The notes under the pieces were generated by a model. That model was given only the letters and a program-made list of their open reading frames with translations, had not been told where the DNA came from and made no database searches. The position numbers were made by a program, and so were the translations under genes. Source: Candidatus Saccharimonadota bacterium (GTDB lineage Bacteria; Patescibacteriota; Saccharimonadia; Saccharimonadales; Saccharimonadaceae). Taken from it: a stretch of DNA of 64,000 nucleotides. Positions 44,350-53,573 of the stretch are shown here, piece after piece. The stretch covers positions 1-64,000 of the forward strand of contig JAFZQB010000012.1 in NCBI GenBank assembly GCA_017552385.1, in the 5' to 3' direction. Numbering within the stretch: the stretch's first letter is position 1; every line of letters starts with the position of its first letter.

Positions 44350-45381
44350 ATGTGGAAAACAGAAATAAATAACGAAATGTTCTTTGGACTGATTTTAACG
44401 CTTGGGGCGTTTCTCTTGGCGATGTTTTTGACGCCTGTTTATACTTATTTTGCATATAAATATAAATTCTGGAAGAAGCAGAAGAAGGTAACGGCTGATG
44501 GAACCGCATTGCCGATTATGACGAAATTGCACGCTCATAAATTCAAGCGCAAGTTTCCAACTATGGCGGGTATTATTGGGGCCGTAGTCGTAACATTAGT
44601 GACATTGATTTGTAATCTGGATAGGGGACAGACGTGGTTGCCGATGGCTGGTTTTTTGGGTGGGGCAGCGGTAGGCTTTATTGACGATCTTATCAACGTG
44701 TTTGGAGATGGTGAAGGTGCGGCGGGGCTAAGAGCTCCGACGAAAATGGTGCTGATTTCTATGGTGGGAATATTATTAGGTTGGTTTTTTACGGTAAAGT
44801 TAGGTTGGACAGCTGTGATGGTACCGTTCGTCGGGAGTGTGGAGCTTGGCGTGATTGGAATGACGATTCTGTTCACGTTTGCCGTGGTAGCTACTGGCAA
44901 CGCGGTGAATATATCTGATGGTCTTGATGGTTTAGCTGGTGGATTAATGATGATGGCCTATGGTGCCTACGGCGTGATCGCATTGTTCCAAGGGCAATGG
45001 ATGTTGTTTGGGTTTTGCTTTACGGTGGTAGGTTGGTTGCTCTCCTACGTATGGTTTAATGTACCGCCGGCTAGGTTTATGATGGGCGATACGGGCTCGT
45101 TTGCGCTTGGTGCTGGGTTGGGCGTGGTAGCGATGATGACGAATGCCTTTTTGCTACTCCCGATTATCGGTATAATGTTAGTGGTGGAAGCTGGCTCGTC
45201 GTTGATTCAAATGGCTTCAAAAAAGTTCTTTCATAGAAAAATATTTATTTCGGCGCCGATACACCATCATTTTGAGGCGAAAGGCTGGGGGGAAGCAAAG
45301 ATTGTAATGCGATTCTGGGTAATTGCTGGGATTGCTGCAGTATTGGGGTTGTTTATTGCAAGCGCGTCGGGGATAGCATAA
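44350..45381 (+). CDS. mraY: Phospho-MurNAc-pentapeptide transferase MraY
   Basis: Makes lipid I from UDP-MurNAc-pentapeptide and undecaprenyl phosphate. About ten membrane helices in 343 aa. Catalytic motifs are FIDDLINV near residue 110 (DD pair), NISDGLDGLAGG near 190, MGDTGSFALG near 245 and PIHHHFEAKGW near 303. It starts 36 nt after ftsI with a TAAAAT box 9 nt before the ATG and no Shine-Dalgarno. Confidence 0.96.
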   Translation: MWKTEINNEMFFGLILTLGAFLLAMFLTPVYTYFAYKYKFWKKQKKVTADGTALPIMTKLHAHKFKRKFPTMAGIIGAVVVTLVTLICNLDRGQTWLPMAGFLGGAAVGFIDDLINVFGDGEGAAGLRAPTKMVLISMVGILLGWFFTVKLGWTAVMVPFVGSVELGVIGMTILFTFAVVATGNAVNISDGLDGLAGGLMMMAYGAYGVIALFQGQWMLFGFCFTVVGWLLSYVWFNVPPARFMMGDTGSFALGAGLGVVAMMTNAFLLLPIIGIMLVVEAGSSLIQMASKKFFHRKIFISAPIHHHFEAKGWGEAKIVMRFWVIAGIAAVLGLFIASASGIA

Positions 45382-45405
45382 TGCAGAAGTCGGGTGGATT
45401 GTAAA

Positions 45406-46617
45406 ATGCGCAGGCATCGCGGAGATCGTGTAATCGTTGCGATGACGCTGCTTCTTTTGGTGGCTGGTCTTATCATTATCTATGCTATAGGACCAATGCG
45501 GGCGAATTTTCTGAATGCGGCTTATGGTGGTAATATTTCGGAAAACCATTTTTTTGTGAGACAGCTTATCAATGTAGCTATTTCGGTAATAGCTTTCGCT
45601 GTTTTCTATAAAATACCATATGAGAAGATGAAAAAATGGGGCAAGTGGGTATTGGTGCTCGGCGTAGTGCTTTCTGCCGGATTATGGATTTTGGCAAAAG
45701 CAGGCTCTGGTCTTGCAAAATGTGAATTGGGGGCGTGTAGGTGGATAAATATAGGAAGCTTTGGCAGTTTGCAGCCGGCGGAGTTTCTTAAGCTGGGTCT
45801 ACTCATGTATCTATCGCAATTAGCGGCGAGCCGAAGAGCAGAAGGGACACTAAATAAAAGTGATTTTTGGTTGCCAGTTGGCGTAGCATCTGCTATCTCA
45901 TTGTTTTTTGTGGTAGTTGTGCAGAAGGATTTAGGCACGGGTGTAGTATTGATTGCGATAATACTAGGAACAATATTTGCTAGCGGTGTTGAGCTAAAAA
46001 GATTCGCGTTGGTGCTCGGTGCGATATTGATTGCGGGCATAGGCGTGATTGTGACAAGCCCACATCGGGTGGAGCGTGTAAAAACGTTCTTCAATGGCGA
46101 GGGCGCAGACACGTATCATATTGAGAACGCAATGATCGCTATAGGCACTGGTGGGTTGACTGGTGTGGGCGTGGGGAATAGTGTACAGGCAACTGGATAT
46201 TTGCCAGAAAGCATTAATGATTCTGTATTCGCCGTGATGGGGGAAACGTTTGGCTTTGTGGGGCTGGGATTAGTAGTAATGGTATTCGTAATATTGTTAA
46301 CTCGAGTAATGCGAGTTGCCGAGCTAGTGGGCGATACGGAGCAAAAGCTAGTGGCCGTAGGTGTGTTTTCGTGGATTTCAGTGCAGATGGCGGTTAATAT
46401 TATGGCGATGACTGGCTTGATCCCGCTCACTGGTATCACTTTGCCTTTACTTAGTTATGGCGGTACGAGTATGATGTTCGTAACTATAGCGCTTGGGATG
46501 ACTTTCCAGCTTTCATGCTATACTAGGAGGGAAAAAGAAATGAAACAGGCGAAATTTAGTAATACGCATTTGAAAAAGAGGAGGCTGAATGAAGATTCTC
46601 GTAGTAGGAGGCGGTAG
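45406..46617 (+). CDS. ftsW: SEDS-family peptidoglycan polymerase FtsW
   Basis: Glycosyltransferase that polymerises lipid II, partner of FtsI. Ten membrane helices in about 403 aa. Family landmarks are GACRWINIGSFGSLQPAEF near residue 112 and the C-terminal MTGLIPLTGITLPLLSYGGT near 330, with the catalytic Asp region QKDLGTG near 168. The start may be the ATG at 45406 or the GTG at 45394; neither has a convincing ribosome-binding site. It overlaps murG by 29 nt. Confidence 0.94.
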   Translation: MRRHRGDRVIVAMTLLLLVAGLIIIYAIGPMRANFLNAAYGGNISENHFFVRQLINVAISVIAFAVFYKIPYEKMKKWGKWVLVLGVVLSAGLWILAKAGSGLAKCELGACRWINIGSFGSLQPAEFLKLGLLMYLSQLAASRRAEGTLNKSDFWLPVGVASAISLFFVVVVQKDLGTGVVLIAIILGTIFASGVELKRFALVLGAILIAGIGVIVTSPHRVERVKTFFNGEGADTYHIENAMIAIGTGGLTGVGVGNSVQATGYLPESINDSVFAVMGETFGFVGLGLVVMVFVILLTRVMRVAELVGDTEQKLVAVGVFSWISVQMAVNIMAMTGLIPLTGITLPLLSYGGTSMMFVTIALGMTFQLSCYTRREKEMKQAKFSNTHLKKRRLNEDSRSRRR

Positions 46618-47896
46618 TGGCGGACATATTACGCCGGCGATTGCCGTGGTCCGGGAAATCTTGGCAGAACGTCCTAGAACCAGGATAGAATTTTGGACCG
46701 ATCGAAAGTATTATAAGAATGTGCTGAAACTGACGGTGCTCGGCAAGACAGGGGGAGACCTTAATATGAAAGTAAAGAAGGTTTGTTCGGGAAAATTTAG
46801 GAGATATGCAGGATGGAAACTGAAAGACTATTTTGCGGCATGGCGAGTGACGTTGGTAGATTTGATAGGGAAGAACTTTATTGGTTTTTTTGGGTTTTTA
46901 GCAGGAATTATTCAAAGTGCATTTAGATTGTTCTCGAAAGGTTCTCGTCCAGACGTGATCTTTTTGAAGGGTGGGTTCGTAGGTTTGCCTGTTGGAATAG
47001 TGGCGCGGTGGTTCAAGATTCCATATGTGATACATGAAAGCGACGCCACGCCTGGATTGGCAAACAGGATTCTGATGAAGAGGGCGGAGAAAATCGCTAT
47101 GGGCGCCAGATTCGATACGACGCGCGAAGTAGAAATAGAGAAAGAAGATGGAGCTAAAGAGGTTAAAATAGAACCAATTCCTGGTCGTGAAAAGTGGGTA
47201 TGGACAGGTACGCCAATTGCAGAAGAGTTCAGGAAAGTAACAGACTCGCGAGAGGGAAGTTTAAAGAAGTCGTTTGGGTATTGTACAAATAAGCCGCTAG
47301 TGGTGATAACTGGCGGTAGCCAAGGTGCGTTGCACATAAATGAGGCCGTGAAAGTGATATTACCCGAGCTGTTAAAGTTTGCAGAAGTGGGGTTAGTAGC
47401 AGGTAGAAAGCATTATGAGGAAATGACTGAATTGAAGAAGTACGAAGAGTGGGAGGATGCAGAATTAAAGAGTGGATTTAGGATGTGGGAATTTAATTCG
47501 AATATGGCGGAACTACTTGGCGCGGCGGATATTGTTGTATCGAGAGCTGGAGCAACGACGATTGCTGAGCTTGCGAGCCTTAGTAAGGCTGTGATCTTGG
47601 TGCCTTTTGCTGAGCTACCTGGTGCGCACCAAACTAAAAATGCTGAATATTTAGCAGGAATTGGGGCCGCAAGATGTATCGATGATGCAGAAATGGTGAA
47701 ACATCCAAAGAAGTTGCTCGAAATGATTAGGGAACTTGCGCATAAGCCATCTGAAAGAGCGAAGTTAGCAGCGGCGTTGCACGAAGAAGCTAAATTGGAC
47801 TCAGCGAAGAAACTAGCGGAAATTGTGGTCGAGGTTGGAATGAAAGATTTGAAAAGTTCTTCTATGAAGGTGGAGTCGGAGCATGCAGGCAGGTAA
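46589..47896 (+). CDS. murG: UDP-GlcNAc:lipid I transferase MurG
   Basis: Adds GlcNAc to lipid I, giving lipid II. The N-terminal G-loop VVGGGSGGHITPAIA is at residues 5-19, HESDATPGLANR near 150, TGGSQGALHIN near 245 and RAGATTIAELASLSKAVILVPF near 325. At 435 aa it is about 75 residues longer than usual; the excess is a basic-hydrophobic insert at about residues 65-115 (KNFIGFFGFLAGIIQSAF), probably an added membrane-contact element, plus an acidic loop near 180. Confidence 0.94.
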   Translation: MKILVVGGGSGGHITPAIAVVREILAERPRTRIEFWTDRKYYKNVLKLTVLGKTGGDLNMKVKKVCSGKFRRYAGWKLKDYFAAWRVTLVDLIGKNFIGFFGFLAGIIQSAFRLFSKGSRPDVIFLKGGFVGLPVGIVARWFKIPYVIHESDATPGLANRILMKRAEKIAMGARFDTTREVEIEKEDGAKEVKIEPIPGREKWVWTGTPIAEEFRKVTDSREGSLKKSFGYCTNKPLVVITGGSQGALHINEAVKVILPELLKFAEVGLVAGRKHYEEMTELKKYEEWEDAELKSGFRMWEFNSNMAELLGAADIVVSRAGATTIAELASLSKAVILVPFAELPGAHQTKNAEYLAGIGAARCIDDAEMVKHPKKLLEMIRELAHKPSERAKLAAALHEEAKLDSAKKLAEIVVEVGMKDLKSSSMKVESEHAGR

Positions 47897-48422
47897 GACG
47901 ATTGCGGCCAAAAGGGAAAGATTAGAAGCCGATTCAGAAAGAGAAAGAGCTCGAAAGGTAATTCGAAAAAGGAAAGTTGCGGCTATCTTCGCGGTGATTA
48001 TACTCGCTGGTTTGTTGCTATTTCTTGCAGTGAAAGTATTCCAAGAGTGGATAGAGTGGGCATCAAAGCGAGAGGAAGTGATTTTGATTGAAAAAGAACC
48101 AAGCGTAGAAGTGATTGATGATACAACTGGCAAAGTTGCAAGTGAGTTGAGCTCGCGCGTGAAAGAGTATATCGCAAATTTGGAGGAGGAGTTTGCGATT
48201 CTTGGGCGCAAAATGGTGCGAGCGAGGATACCGGTAGGGAAGGTGCGCGAGATTGATGTAGAAACAGAAGATTTCTCTGGGCTAATTAAGATTTCGCTAG
48301 ATAGAAATGCGGCAGTGTCGGCAGAGGATGCCGTAAGAATGTTAGTATATCTAGAGGGACAGGGAATTAGTAGTTGCGAATATATAGATGTTAGGATAGA
48401 GCGGAAGGCTTATTGGAAATAG
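47883..48422 (+). CDS. Putative FtsQ/DivIB-like division protein
   Basis: The 179-aa protein has a basic cytoplasmic N-terminus, one membrane helix at about residues 31-53, then about 125 extracytoplasmic residues ending in LEGQGISSCEYIDVRIERKAYWK-like strands, as in the C-terminus of FtsQ (key residues: YIDVRI then the final Tyr-Trp-Lys). The POTRA domain of FtsQ is not obvious and the protein is short. Its position after murG, with a 14-nt overlap, is where ftsQ belongs. The name is based on topology and context. Confidence 0.65.
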   Translation: MQAGKTIAAKRERLEADSERERARKVIRKRKVAAIFAVIILAGLLLFLAVKVFQEWIEWASKREEVILIEKEPSVEVIDDTTGKVASELSSRVKEYIANLEEEFAILGRKMVRARIPVGKVREIDVETEDFSGLIKISLDRNAAVSAEDAVRMLVYLEGQGISSCEYIDVRIERKAYWK

Positions 48423-49255
48423 CGTAAGTTCCGAAGGAACTCGTTTGATTCCATTTGTTTCCCTATTCCGTTCGGTTTTTGTTCGGTGTGAAATACGAAA
48501 ATTCCAATATTGAATTTATGATCGTTGATTGGTGGGACCAAATTTAATAGGGAAAGAGAAGGGAATTGGGGAAAAATGAAAAATGGCGGATTTCGGGTAA
48601 ATTAGAGCTGATTGTTCGGGAAAATGGCTAAAAACCCGAACAAACACCGAAACTGGTGACTTTTAGGTAGAAAGTCCTTCCACTTAAGATTTCGTAGTTA
48701 TTTTTATTATTGATAAATGTATTAGTGAGTATAAGAGAAATTGGTTTTGGATAATTATATGTGAAAGATTATCTGGATAAAATGGGGTTTAGTGGAGGTA
48801 GATAAAGTATGTAAGAAGGGTGGGATGTATTGTAGTTGGATGGGTGATAAAACAAATCGATGAGTTGCCTAAAATCCGGAATTTTATTAGTCGGGATAGG
48901 GGTAGTTTCGTTCTTAGACGATTAAGTTATCGTCTCGCTAGTCTTATATTAATGTCCTAAAATAGTTATTGTGCGACATTCAGAGTGTGGGGAAAAGTAG
49001 ACGTGGGGTATTTGAAGTTTTCAAATGTAGGCTTGTGTTATGACCGATTTTTTGTGCTTAATTCTCTTTTTTTTCATGTTCCCCCAGTTTCTGTTGGTAG
49101 CTATATGTATATTCGTGATAAATCGGCTTTTATATGGTAATTTAGGACGATTTGGTTAATCAACAGGGGTGCAACAGGAGTAGATAGATATAACCTTACT
49201 GAACCGTGAGGCTATCTAACAGGGGTAGATAATGAATATAACAGGGGTCAGGGAA
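48423..49255. other. 830-bp gene-free region with inverted and phased repeats
   Basis: It lies between two convergent genes, where spacers are normally short. No ORF with coding character was seen. It contains an inverted repeat TTGTTCGGG (48612-48620) / CCCGAACAA (48635-48643), a second related GTTCGG pair near 48470-48486, a perfect 7-bp hairpin AGACGAT/ATCGTCT (48916-48935), ATTTGAA/TTCAAAT near 49010, and four AACAGGGGT-type repeats starting at 49162, 49173, 49218 and 49240. A T-rich pyrimidine stretch lies near 49060. Possible roles are an RNA gene, a protein-binding array or a decayed element; none is proven. Confidence 0.6.
49162..49248 (+). repeat. Four AACAGGGGT direct repeats, roughly helically phased
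   Basis: Copies start at 49162, 49173 (AACAGGAGT), 49218 and 49240. The distances 11, 45 and 22 bp are close to multiples of a helical turn, and two copies extend to AACAGG(G/A)GTAGATA. This resembles an iteron or operator array. Confidence 0.6.
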
Positions 49256-49276
49256 TTATTCGTTCCCTGTTTTTTC
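49249..49276 (+). terminator. Plus-strand terminator inside the 3' end of the VirD4-like gene
   Basis: CAGGGAA, 7-nt loop, TTCCCTG, then TTTTTT on the plus strand. It could end the ftsI-ftsQ operon or an RNA from the preceding gene-free region. Confidence 0.6.
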
Positions 49277-52200
49277 GCTATTGTTTCCCTTTTGCTGTTC
49301 TTCGATGAGTTTACTAAGATCTTTTAGCCCTGGTCGATCAGTTTTGTCTTCGGCTGTATTTGGAGAGACTTTGAGGTCTCGAAAAGCCTGTTGTGGGGTC
49401 TGAGCGTGGTTGCTCTTTGTTCGGTTTTTGTTCTTTTTCTTGTTCTTTTTCTTGCTGGGTCTTTGTTCGTTTGCAGATGGGGAAACAGACTCGGCAGGAC
49501 TTTGCTCGCGCCATTCAACTGTAGCTGAACGATTATCCTCATAAGTAGTTTTATGAACTGTTTGGGCGAATTTTTCTTTGGCGGCGTTTGGATTGAACGA
49601 TTTGGACTCATGTATTTTTTTGGAACTAAACATGTATGATTCGTCTTCAACGTCATCCGTTTTTTCTGCTGGCTGTTCTTCTGCTATGGGCTCTGGTTCT
49701 GGCTGTTCTACGGTCCCTGGCTTGGCTTGGTGAGACTCTTCTTTAATACGCTCGCGTTGTTCAGAGTGTTCTTTTTTGGCTGGTTTTTGGAAGACAAACT
49801 GCGCACGGGAATAATCCTGCGTGATTCCCTGTTCTCCTGCGGCACGTCCGGAATCCGAGAGCTCCTTTTTGTATTTTTCTGAAGCTTCTATAGTTTCACG
49901 GATTTCCTCTTCTACGTCGGCACGTGGGCGAGAATATTTTTCGCGTGACGACTCAATGATGGCATCCAAGTTATCTTGAGGTGGCTCAGGGATTGAAAGA
50001 GTGGTAGCGGAGAAGGCGGGGACCTTTTCGCCATTAATAATCATGGAAATAATAAAGTGGCGGTTATTCATCTGAATAAGATCCGAAGCGTCAAAGGTAG
50101 GCTCGAATTGCTTGACGAGAAGTGGAGCATCGTCTGCAGAAACACGGAAAGAAATAGTAGTACCGACGTTACCAAAGACGGCATCGCGGACTGAATCGGT
50201 CATTTGAGCGATGTATTGGTTCGCTACGGTGAGATTGAGTCCGTATTTACGAGCCTCAGAAAGAATGACTGCGAAAGAATCGGTTGCGAAGTTTTGGAAC
50301 TCGTCGACGTAGAGATAGAATGGGCGACGATCTTTAACATCGGGAATATCAGAGCGGGACATGGCGGCGAGCTGAACTTTTGTAACAAGAAAAGCGCCGA
50401 GAATACCGGCATTGTCTTCACCGATGAGACCTTTAGAGAGATTTACGACGAGGATTTTGCCTTCATCCATGATTTTGCGAACGTCGAAAGATGATTTAGG
50501 TTGGCCGATGATGTTGCGGATGATTGGATTGGCAGTGAAGGCGCCGACTTTATTTAGAACTGGAGCGATAGACTCTGTGACCTGCTTGTCTCCCCAAGTG
50601 CCAAATTCTTGCTTCCAGAATTGGAGCACAGTAACGTCTTTACAGTACTCCAGTGTTTCTTTGCGGAAGTCTTTATCGGTGAGCATACGCGAAATATCGA
50701 GGAGCGTGGTCTCTGGACGATCGAGTAGAGCTAGGAGAGTGTAACGAAGAATATGCTCGAGGCGAGGGCCCCATGATTCGCCGAACATACGTTTCAACAC
50801 GCCAATAACTTCCGAGGAAACATTTGGCTTACGCGCTGGATCGGATAGTTCTAGCGGGTTGAAAGCTACCGGATGAGCGGTATCGGCAGGGTTGAAATAG
50901 ACAACATCTTTGACGCGACTTTCTGGGACGAAACGCAGGTTGTTAACCGCAAAGTCACCATGTGGATCGATGATACAATAGCCTTGATTATAGAAGATAT
51001 CAGAAAGGGCAAAGAGCTCGAGGAGGCCAGACTTACCTGCGCCTGTTTGACCGATGATATATACATGGCGAGAGCGATCGCGACGCAACAAGCCGAATTG
51101 ATGATTGATGCCGCGGAAGTTTGTAAGCCCGAAGGCGGAAACGTTTTCGTCTTCGGCTGGGTTGCCAGTGAGAACTGGCAGCTTGGCTGGTGGCTCAGCG
51201 GTCTTGGATGCAGCCCAGACTATATTTGGCGTTTCGACTGAAGTGTGTGGCAAATGATAAACTGATGCGAGTTCGCTAATGTTTAGGATGAAGCCATCGT
51301 CGGTGAATTGGCGAAGTTTGTATGCATCTAAGGCTTCGGGTTCGAATGTGGAGCCCAAAACTTTGAAGCCATTAAGATTAGTAGAGTTGAATTGTTTAAA
51401 GGTACCTACGAGGGCTTGCATGTTAAGTTTGGCGTTGATTTCGTCAGCGCCAAGGTAGGCTAGGCGAATTTTAACTTGATAGCCGAGCTTAGTGGCTTTT
51501 TCTTCAGCTTTAGAGATACGGGTTTTGTCACGTTCGGATATTTCTACGGTCTTTGTATCACCGCCGATACCACCCTCGGGTGGTTTCCATAGCGCGGCAA
51601 ATAGTTGTGCTACCCAGCGCAAGTCGAAAGTGCCACCAAAGAGGCTCATGCCGCCACCGCTCTTGATGGTAGTGATCCATTTGTCAGTAGTGCTTTTGTG
51701 CCAGTCGTCAGCAATAGGTCGAGTGAGAATCTGGATCCAGAGCTCTTCGCCACGGTCTGCGTCAAGCTTAGCTAAGGTTCCGGTGATGCCCGCAAGTGGA
51801 TCGACTTCGAACGAGTCGAATGTCTTGATTGGAAGAGCGCTATTTTCTGTAAGTGTAAGTTCGCTGGAATAAACAACGGTATGTTTATGGCGATTGTCTA
51901 CATAATCTTCATCCATCTTATATATTTGGACGGTCGGATATTGAGAGTAAATTTGGCCTTCGACGAAGCTCTGGAGAATTCTTGGGACCCAGACATAGAA
52001 CCTGATCTGGCCTTTAGCAGAGACAATTTCAAAACTTAGATGTTCTTGAACCCCGCCTGAAGTTTTAAGCTCGTTTTTATCGCGCAGAATGCCATGTAGC
52101 GAAGCGAAAAGCTGTTCGGCGGCGAGCTCTTTTTTATCGTTAGTGCGTGGAATTTCTAGCATTAAAAGAACAGAGTCGATATTGAGGACCTTAAGGCGAT

Positions 52201-52300
52201 TACTTTTCTTGTAATTGCGGTAAGTTAGATAAGCAAAAACACCGACGAGCGGGATCCAGATAATAGGGGACAAAATGACGTGAATAATCGACGATAACAT
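49256..52300 (-). CDS. VirD4/TraG-like type IV secretion coupling ATPase
   Basis: The 1014-aa protein has one membrane helix at about residues 9-27 and a domain of unknown function to about 400. A RecA-like motor follows: Walker A IIGQTGAGKS near 424, Walker B YLYVDEFQNF near 676 and NQYIAQM near 707. A long, charged, disordered C-terminus (from about 800) ends in a Lys-rich KKKNKKKNKNR segment near 960. In CPR such proteins are proposed to drive type IV secretion or DNA uptake. No other T4SS gene (VirB4, VirB6) is in the window. The ATG at 52300 has no clear Shine-Dalgarno. Confidence 0.88.
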   Translation of the reverse strand: MLSSIIHVILSPIIWIPLVGVFAYLTYRNYKKSNRLKVLNIDSVLLMLEIPRTNDKKELAAEQLFASLHGILRDKNELKTSGGVQEHLSFEIVSAKGQIRFYVWVPRILQSFVEGQIYSQYPTVQIYKMDEDYVDNRHKHTVVYSSELTLTENSALPIKTFDSFEVDPLAGITGTLAKLDADRGEELWIQILTRPIADDWHKSTTDKWITTIKSGGGMSLFGGTFDLRWVAQLFAALWKPPEGGIGGDTKTVEISERDKTRISKAEEKATKLGYQVKIRLAYLGADEINAKLNMQALVGTFKQFNSTNLNGFKVLGSTFEPEALDAYKLRQFTDDGFILNISELASVYHLPHTSVETPNIVWAASKTAEPPAKLPVLTGNPAEDENVSAFGLTNFRGINHQFGLLRRDRSRHVYIIGQTGAGKSGLLELFALSDIFYNQGYCIIDPHGDFAVNNLRFVPESRVKDVVYFNPADTAHPVAFNPLELSDPARKPNVSSEVIGVLKRMFGESWGPRLEHILRYTLLALLDRPETTLLDISRMLTDKDFRKETLEYCKDVTVLQFWKQEFGTWGDKQVTESIAPVLNKVGAFTANPIIRNIIGQPKSSFDVRKIMDEGKILVVNLSKGLIGEDNAGILGAFLVTKVQLAAMSRSDIPDVKDRRPFYLYVDEFQNFATDSFAVILSEARKYGLNLTVANQYIAQMTDSVRDAVFGNVGTTISFRVSADDAPLLVKQFEPTFDASDLIQMNNRHFIISMIINGEKVPAFSATTLSIPEPPQDNLDAIIESSREKYSRPRADVEEEIRETIEASEKYKKELSDSGRAAGEQGITQDYSRAQFVFQKPAKKEHSEQRERIKEESHQAKPGTVEQPEPEPIAEEQPAEKTDDVEDESYMFSSKKIHESKSFNPNAAKEKFAQTVHKTTYEDNRSATVEWREQSPAESVSPSANEQRPSKKKNKKKNKNRTKSNHAQTPQQAFRDLKVSPNTAEDKTDRPGLKDLSKLIEEQQKGNNSEKTGNE

Positions 52301-52341
52301 CTAGAGCTATTTTACCATATTTTCGCCGAAAAGGCTAAAGA

Positions 52342-53382
52342 TTATGCTTTTTCTTCGTGAATAACGAAGGCGTTCTTGTCAACCTTATCGAAGAGTTTTT
52401 TGTTTTGAAGGTTTAGCAGAATTGTAGTCTCTTTGACCTTGCGAGACTTCATAACTTCGGCAACAATTTCTTCTCTAGAGAGTGGGCGACCTGCCTTTTT
52501 GAGAGCGTCGGTGATGATTTCCGAAACAGTTCCCTTCTTGTAGCCCCAACTGTCTAGCGCATAGATTCCACGACCAATGAGAACGAAGCGGGGATCCTTG
52601 ATGAGTTCATTGTGAATTGCTTGAATAGTAACGTTTTTGCGTTTGAAATTACTGTCAGCGATGGCAGTCGCAATGTCATTAAAGTGCATGGGTTCTTTGT
52701 TTGTCTCTAGAATGACATAGATTTTGTCGCGGATATTTTTTGGGTTGACTGATGGCCATTTGGTAAGGCCCCAAAGCCCATTAAGAGAAGCAAGCTGTTT
52801 GGAAACAGAAGCGACAGCGGCTATTTGTGAAGGGTGCTCGTAGTTGAGTTTGCTATCTAGCTCATCAAGAGTGAAAGGAGCCTTGTTTTCCTTGATTAAT
52901 TTAACGATAGCGTCAACTTTGTTGCGGATAGTTTTCTCGTCGCCGGCGTCAGCAATTGCAATAGCATTGAAATAACGGTCGTTCTCAGTGACGGCAGTGA
53001 GGCTAGCAGATATGTCAGCGAGGAAACAGAGAGCAGCGCGGTTTTCTGGGGTTGCTTTAGCACCAAAAACCTTATCAGCAAGCTCTGTTACTTTAGCAAC
53101 GCGCCCTAGTTCGGCAAGATTTCTGATAATGATTTTCTCTGCGCCGGCTAGATCAGGGATTCTTCCCTGGCTTGCAGCGATGCGCAGACGAACAAGAATG
53201 ACTTTTTCCAACTGGCGTACGCGTTCCCTGGTGACGGATAATGTCTCTCCGATTTGCTCGAGAGTCTCTTTTTGACCGTCGAGTCCAAAACGTTTTTCAA
53301 CGATTTTGCGCTCGCGGTCTTGGTCGATAATACTGAGACTGCCTTTAATCGCTTTTGCGACCAGGTCGGCGTTTTGTTCCAT
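52342..53382 (-). CDS. Sigma-70 region 4 fused to HARE-HTH domains (delta-like RNA polymerase factor)
   Basis: Residues about 20-70 match sigma region 4 (RKIVEKRFGLDGQKETLEQ, then the recognition helix VTRERVRQLEKVIL), which contacts -35 DNA. No sigma region 2 is present, so it cannot act as a complete sigma factor. From about residue 210, IRDKIYVILETNKEPMHFND and the following GRGIYALDSWGYKKGTVSEI form a HARE-HTH module, the fold of the RNA polymerase delta subunit; a second winged helix ends the protein. This suggests a transcription modulator bound to RNA polymerase. Its promoter is near-consensus and lies within a palindrome. Confidence 0.82.
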   Translation of the reverse strand: MEQNADLVAKAIKGSLSIIDQDRERKIVEKRFGLDGQKETLEQIGETLSVTRERVRQLEKVILVRLRIAASQGRIPDLAGAEKIIIRNLAELGRVAKVTELADKVFGAKATPENRAALCFLADISASLTAVTENDRYFNAIAIADAGDEKTIRNKVDAIVKLIKENKAPFTLDELDSKLNYEHPSQIAAVASVSKQLASLNGLWGLTKWPSVNPKNIRDKIYVILETNKEPMHFNDIATAIADSNFKRKNVTIQAIHNELIKDPRFVLIGRGIYALDSWGYKKGTVSEIITDALKKAGRPLSREEIVAEVMKSRKVKETTILLNLQNKKLFDKVDKNAFVIHEEKA

Positions 53383-53438
53383 TGGATATTTCCTTATTTT
53401 TCCACCCCGTTAATAATATATATTGAAACTTAAAATAT

Positions 53439-53467
53439 AATATAGCATAAAATGTCTGGTATGTCAA
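53439..53467 (-). promoter_or_regulatory. Promoter of the sigma4-HARE gene
   Basis: TTGACA (53462-53467), a 17-nt spacer and TATATT (53439-53444) on the minus strand; leader about 50 nt with AAGGA before the ATG. Confidence 0.8.
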
Positions 53468-53478
53468 ATGTTTTATGC
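53445..53478. promoter_or_regulatory. Palindromic operator-like repeat across the promoter
   Basis: GCATAAAA (53445-53452) and TTTTATGC (53471-53478) are perfect 8-bp arms flanking the -35 box and lying against the -10 box. A dimeric repressor bound here would block the promoter; autoregulation is possible. Confidence 0.5.
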
Positions 53479-53573
53479 TGTTATGTAAGGTGCATTTAAT
53501 CTTGGAAATTATTGTATCACAAATTTTACAAAATGTACAAGAAAATTGTAAAAAAGTTTACTTTTTATGTTTA

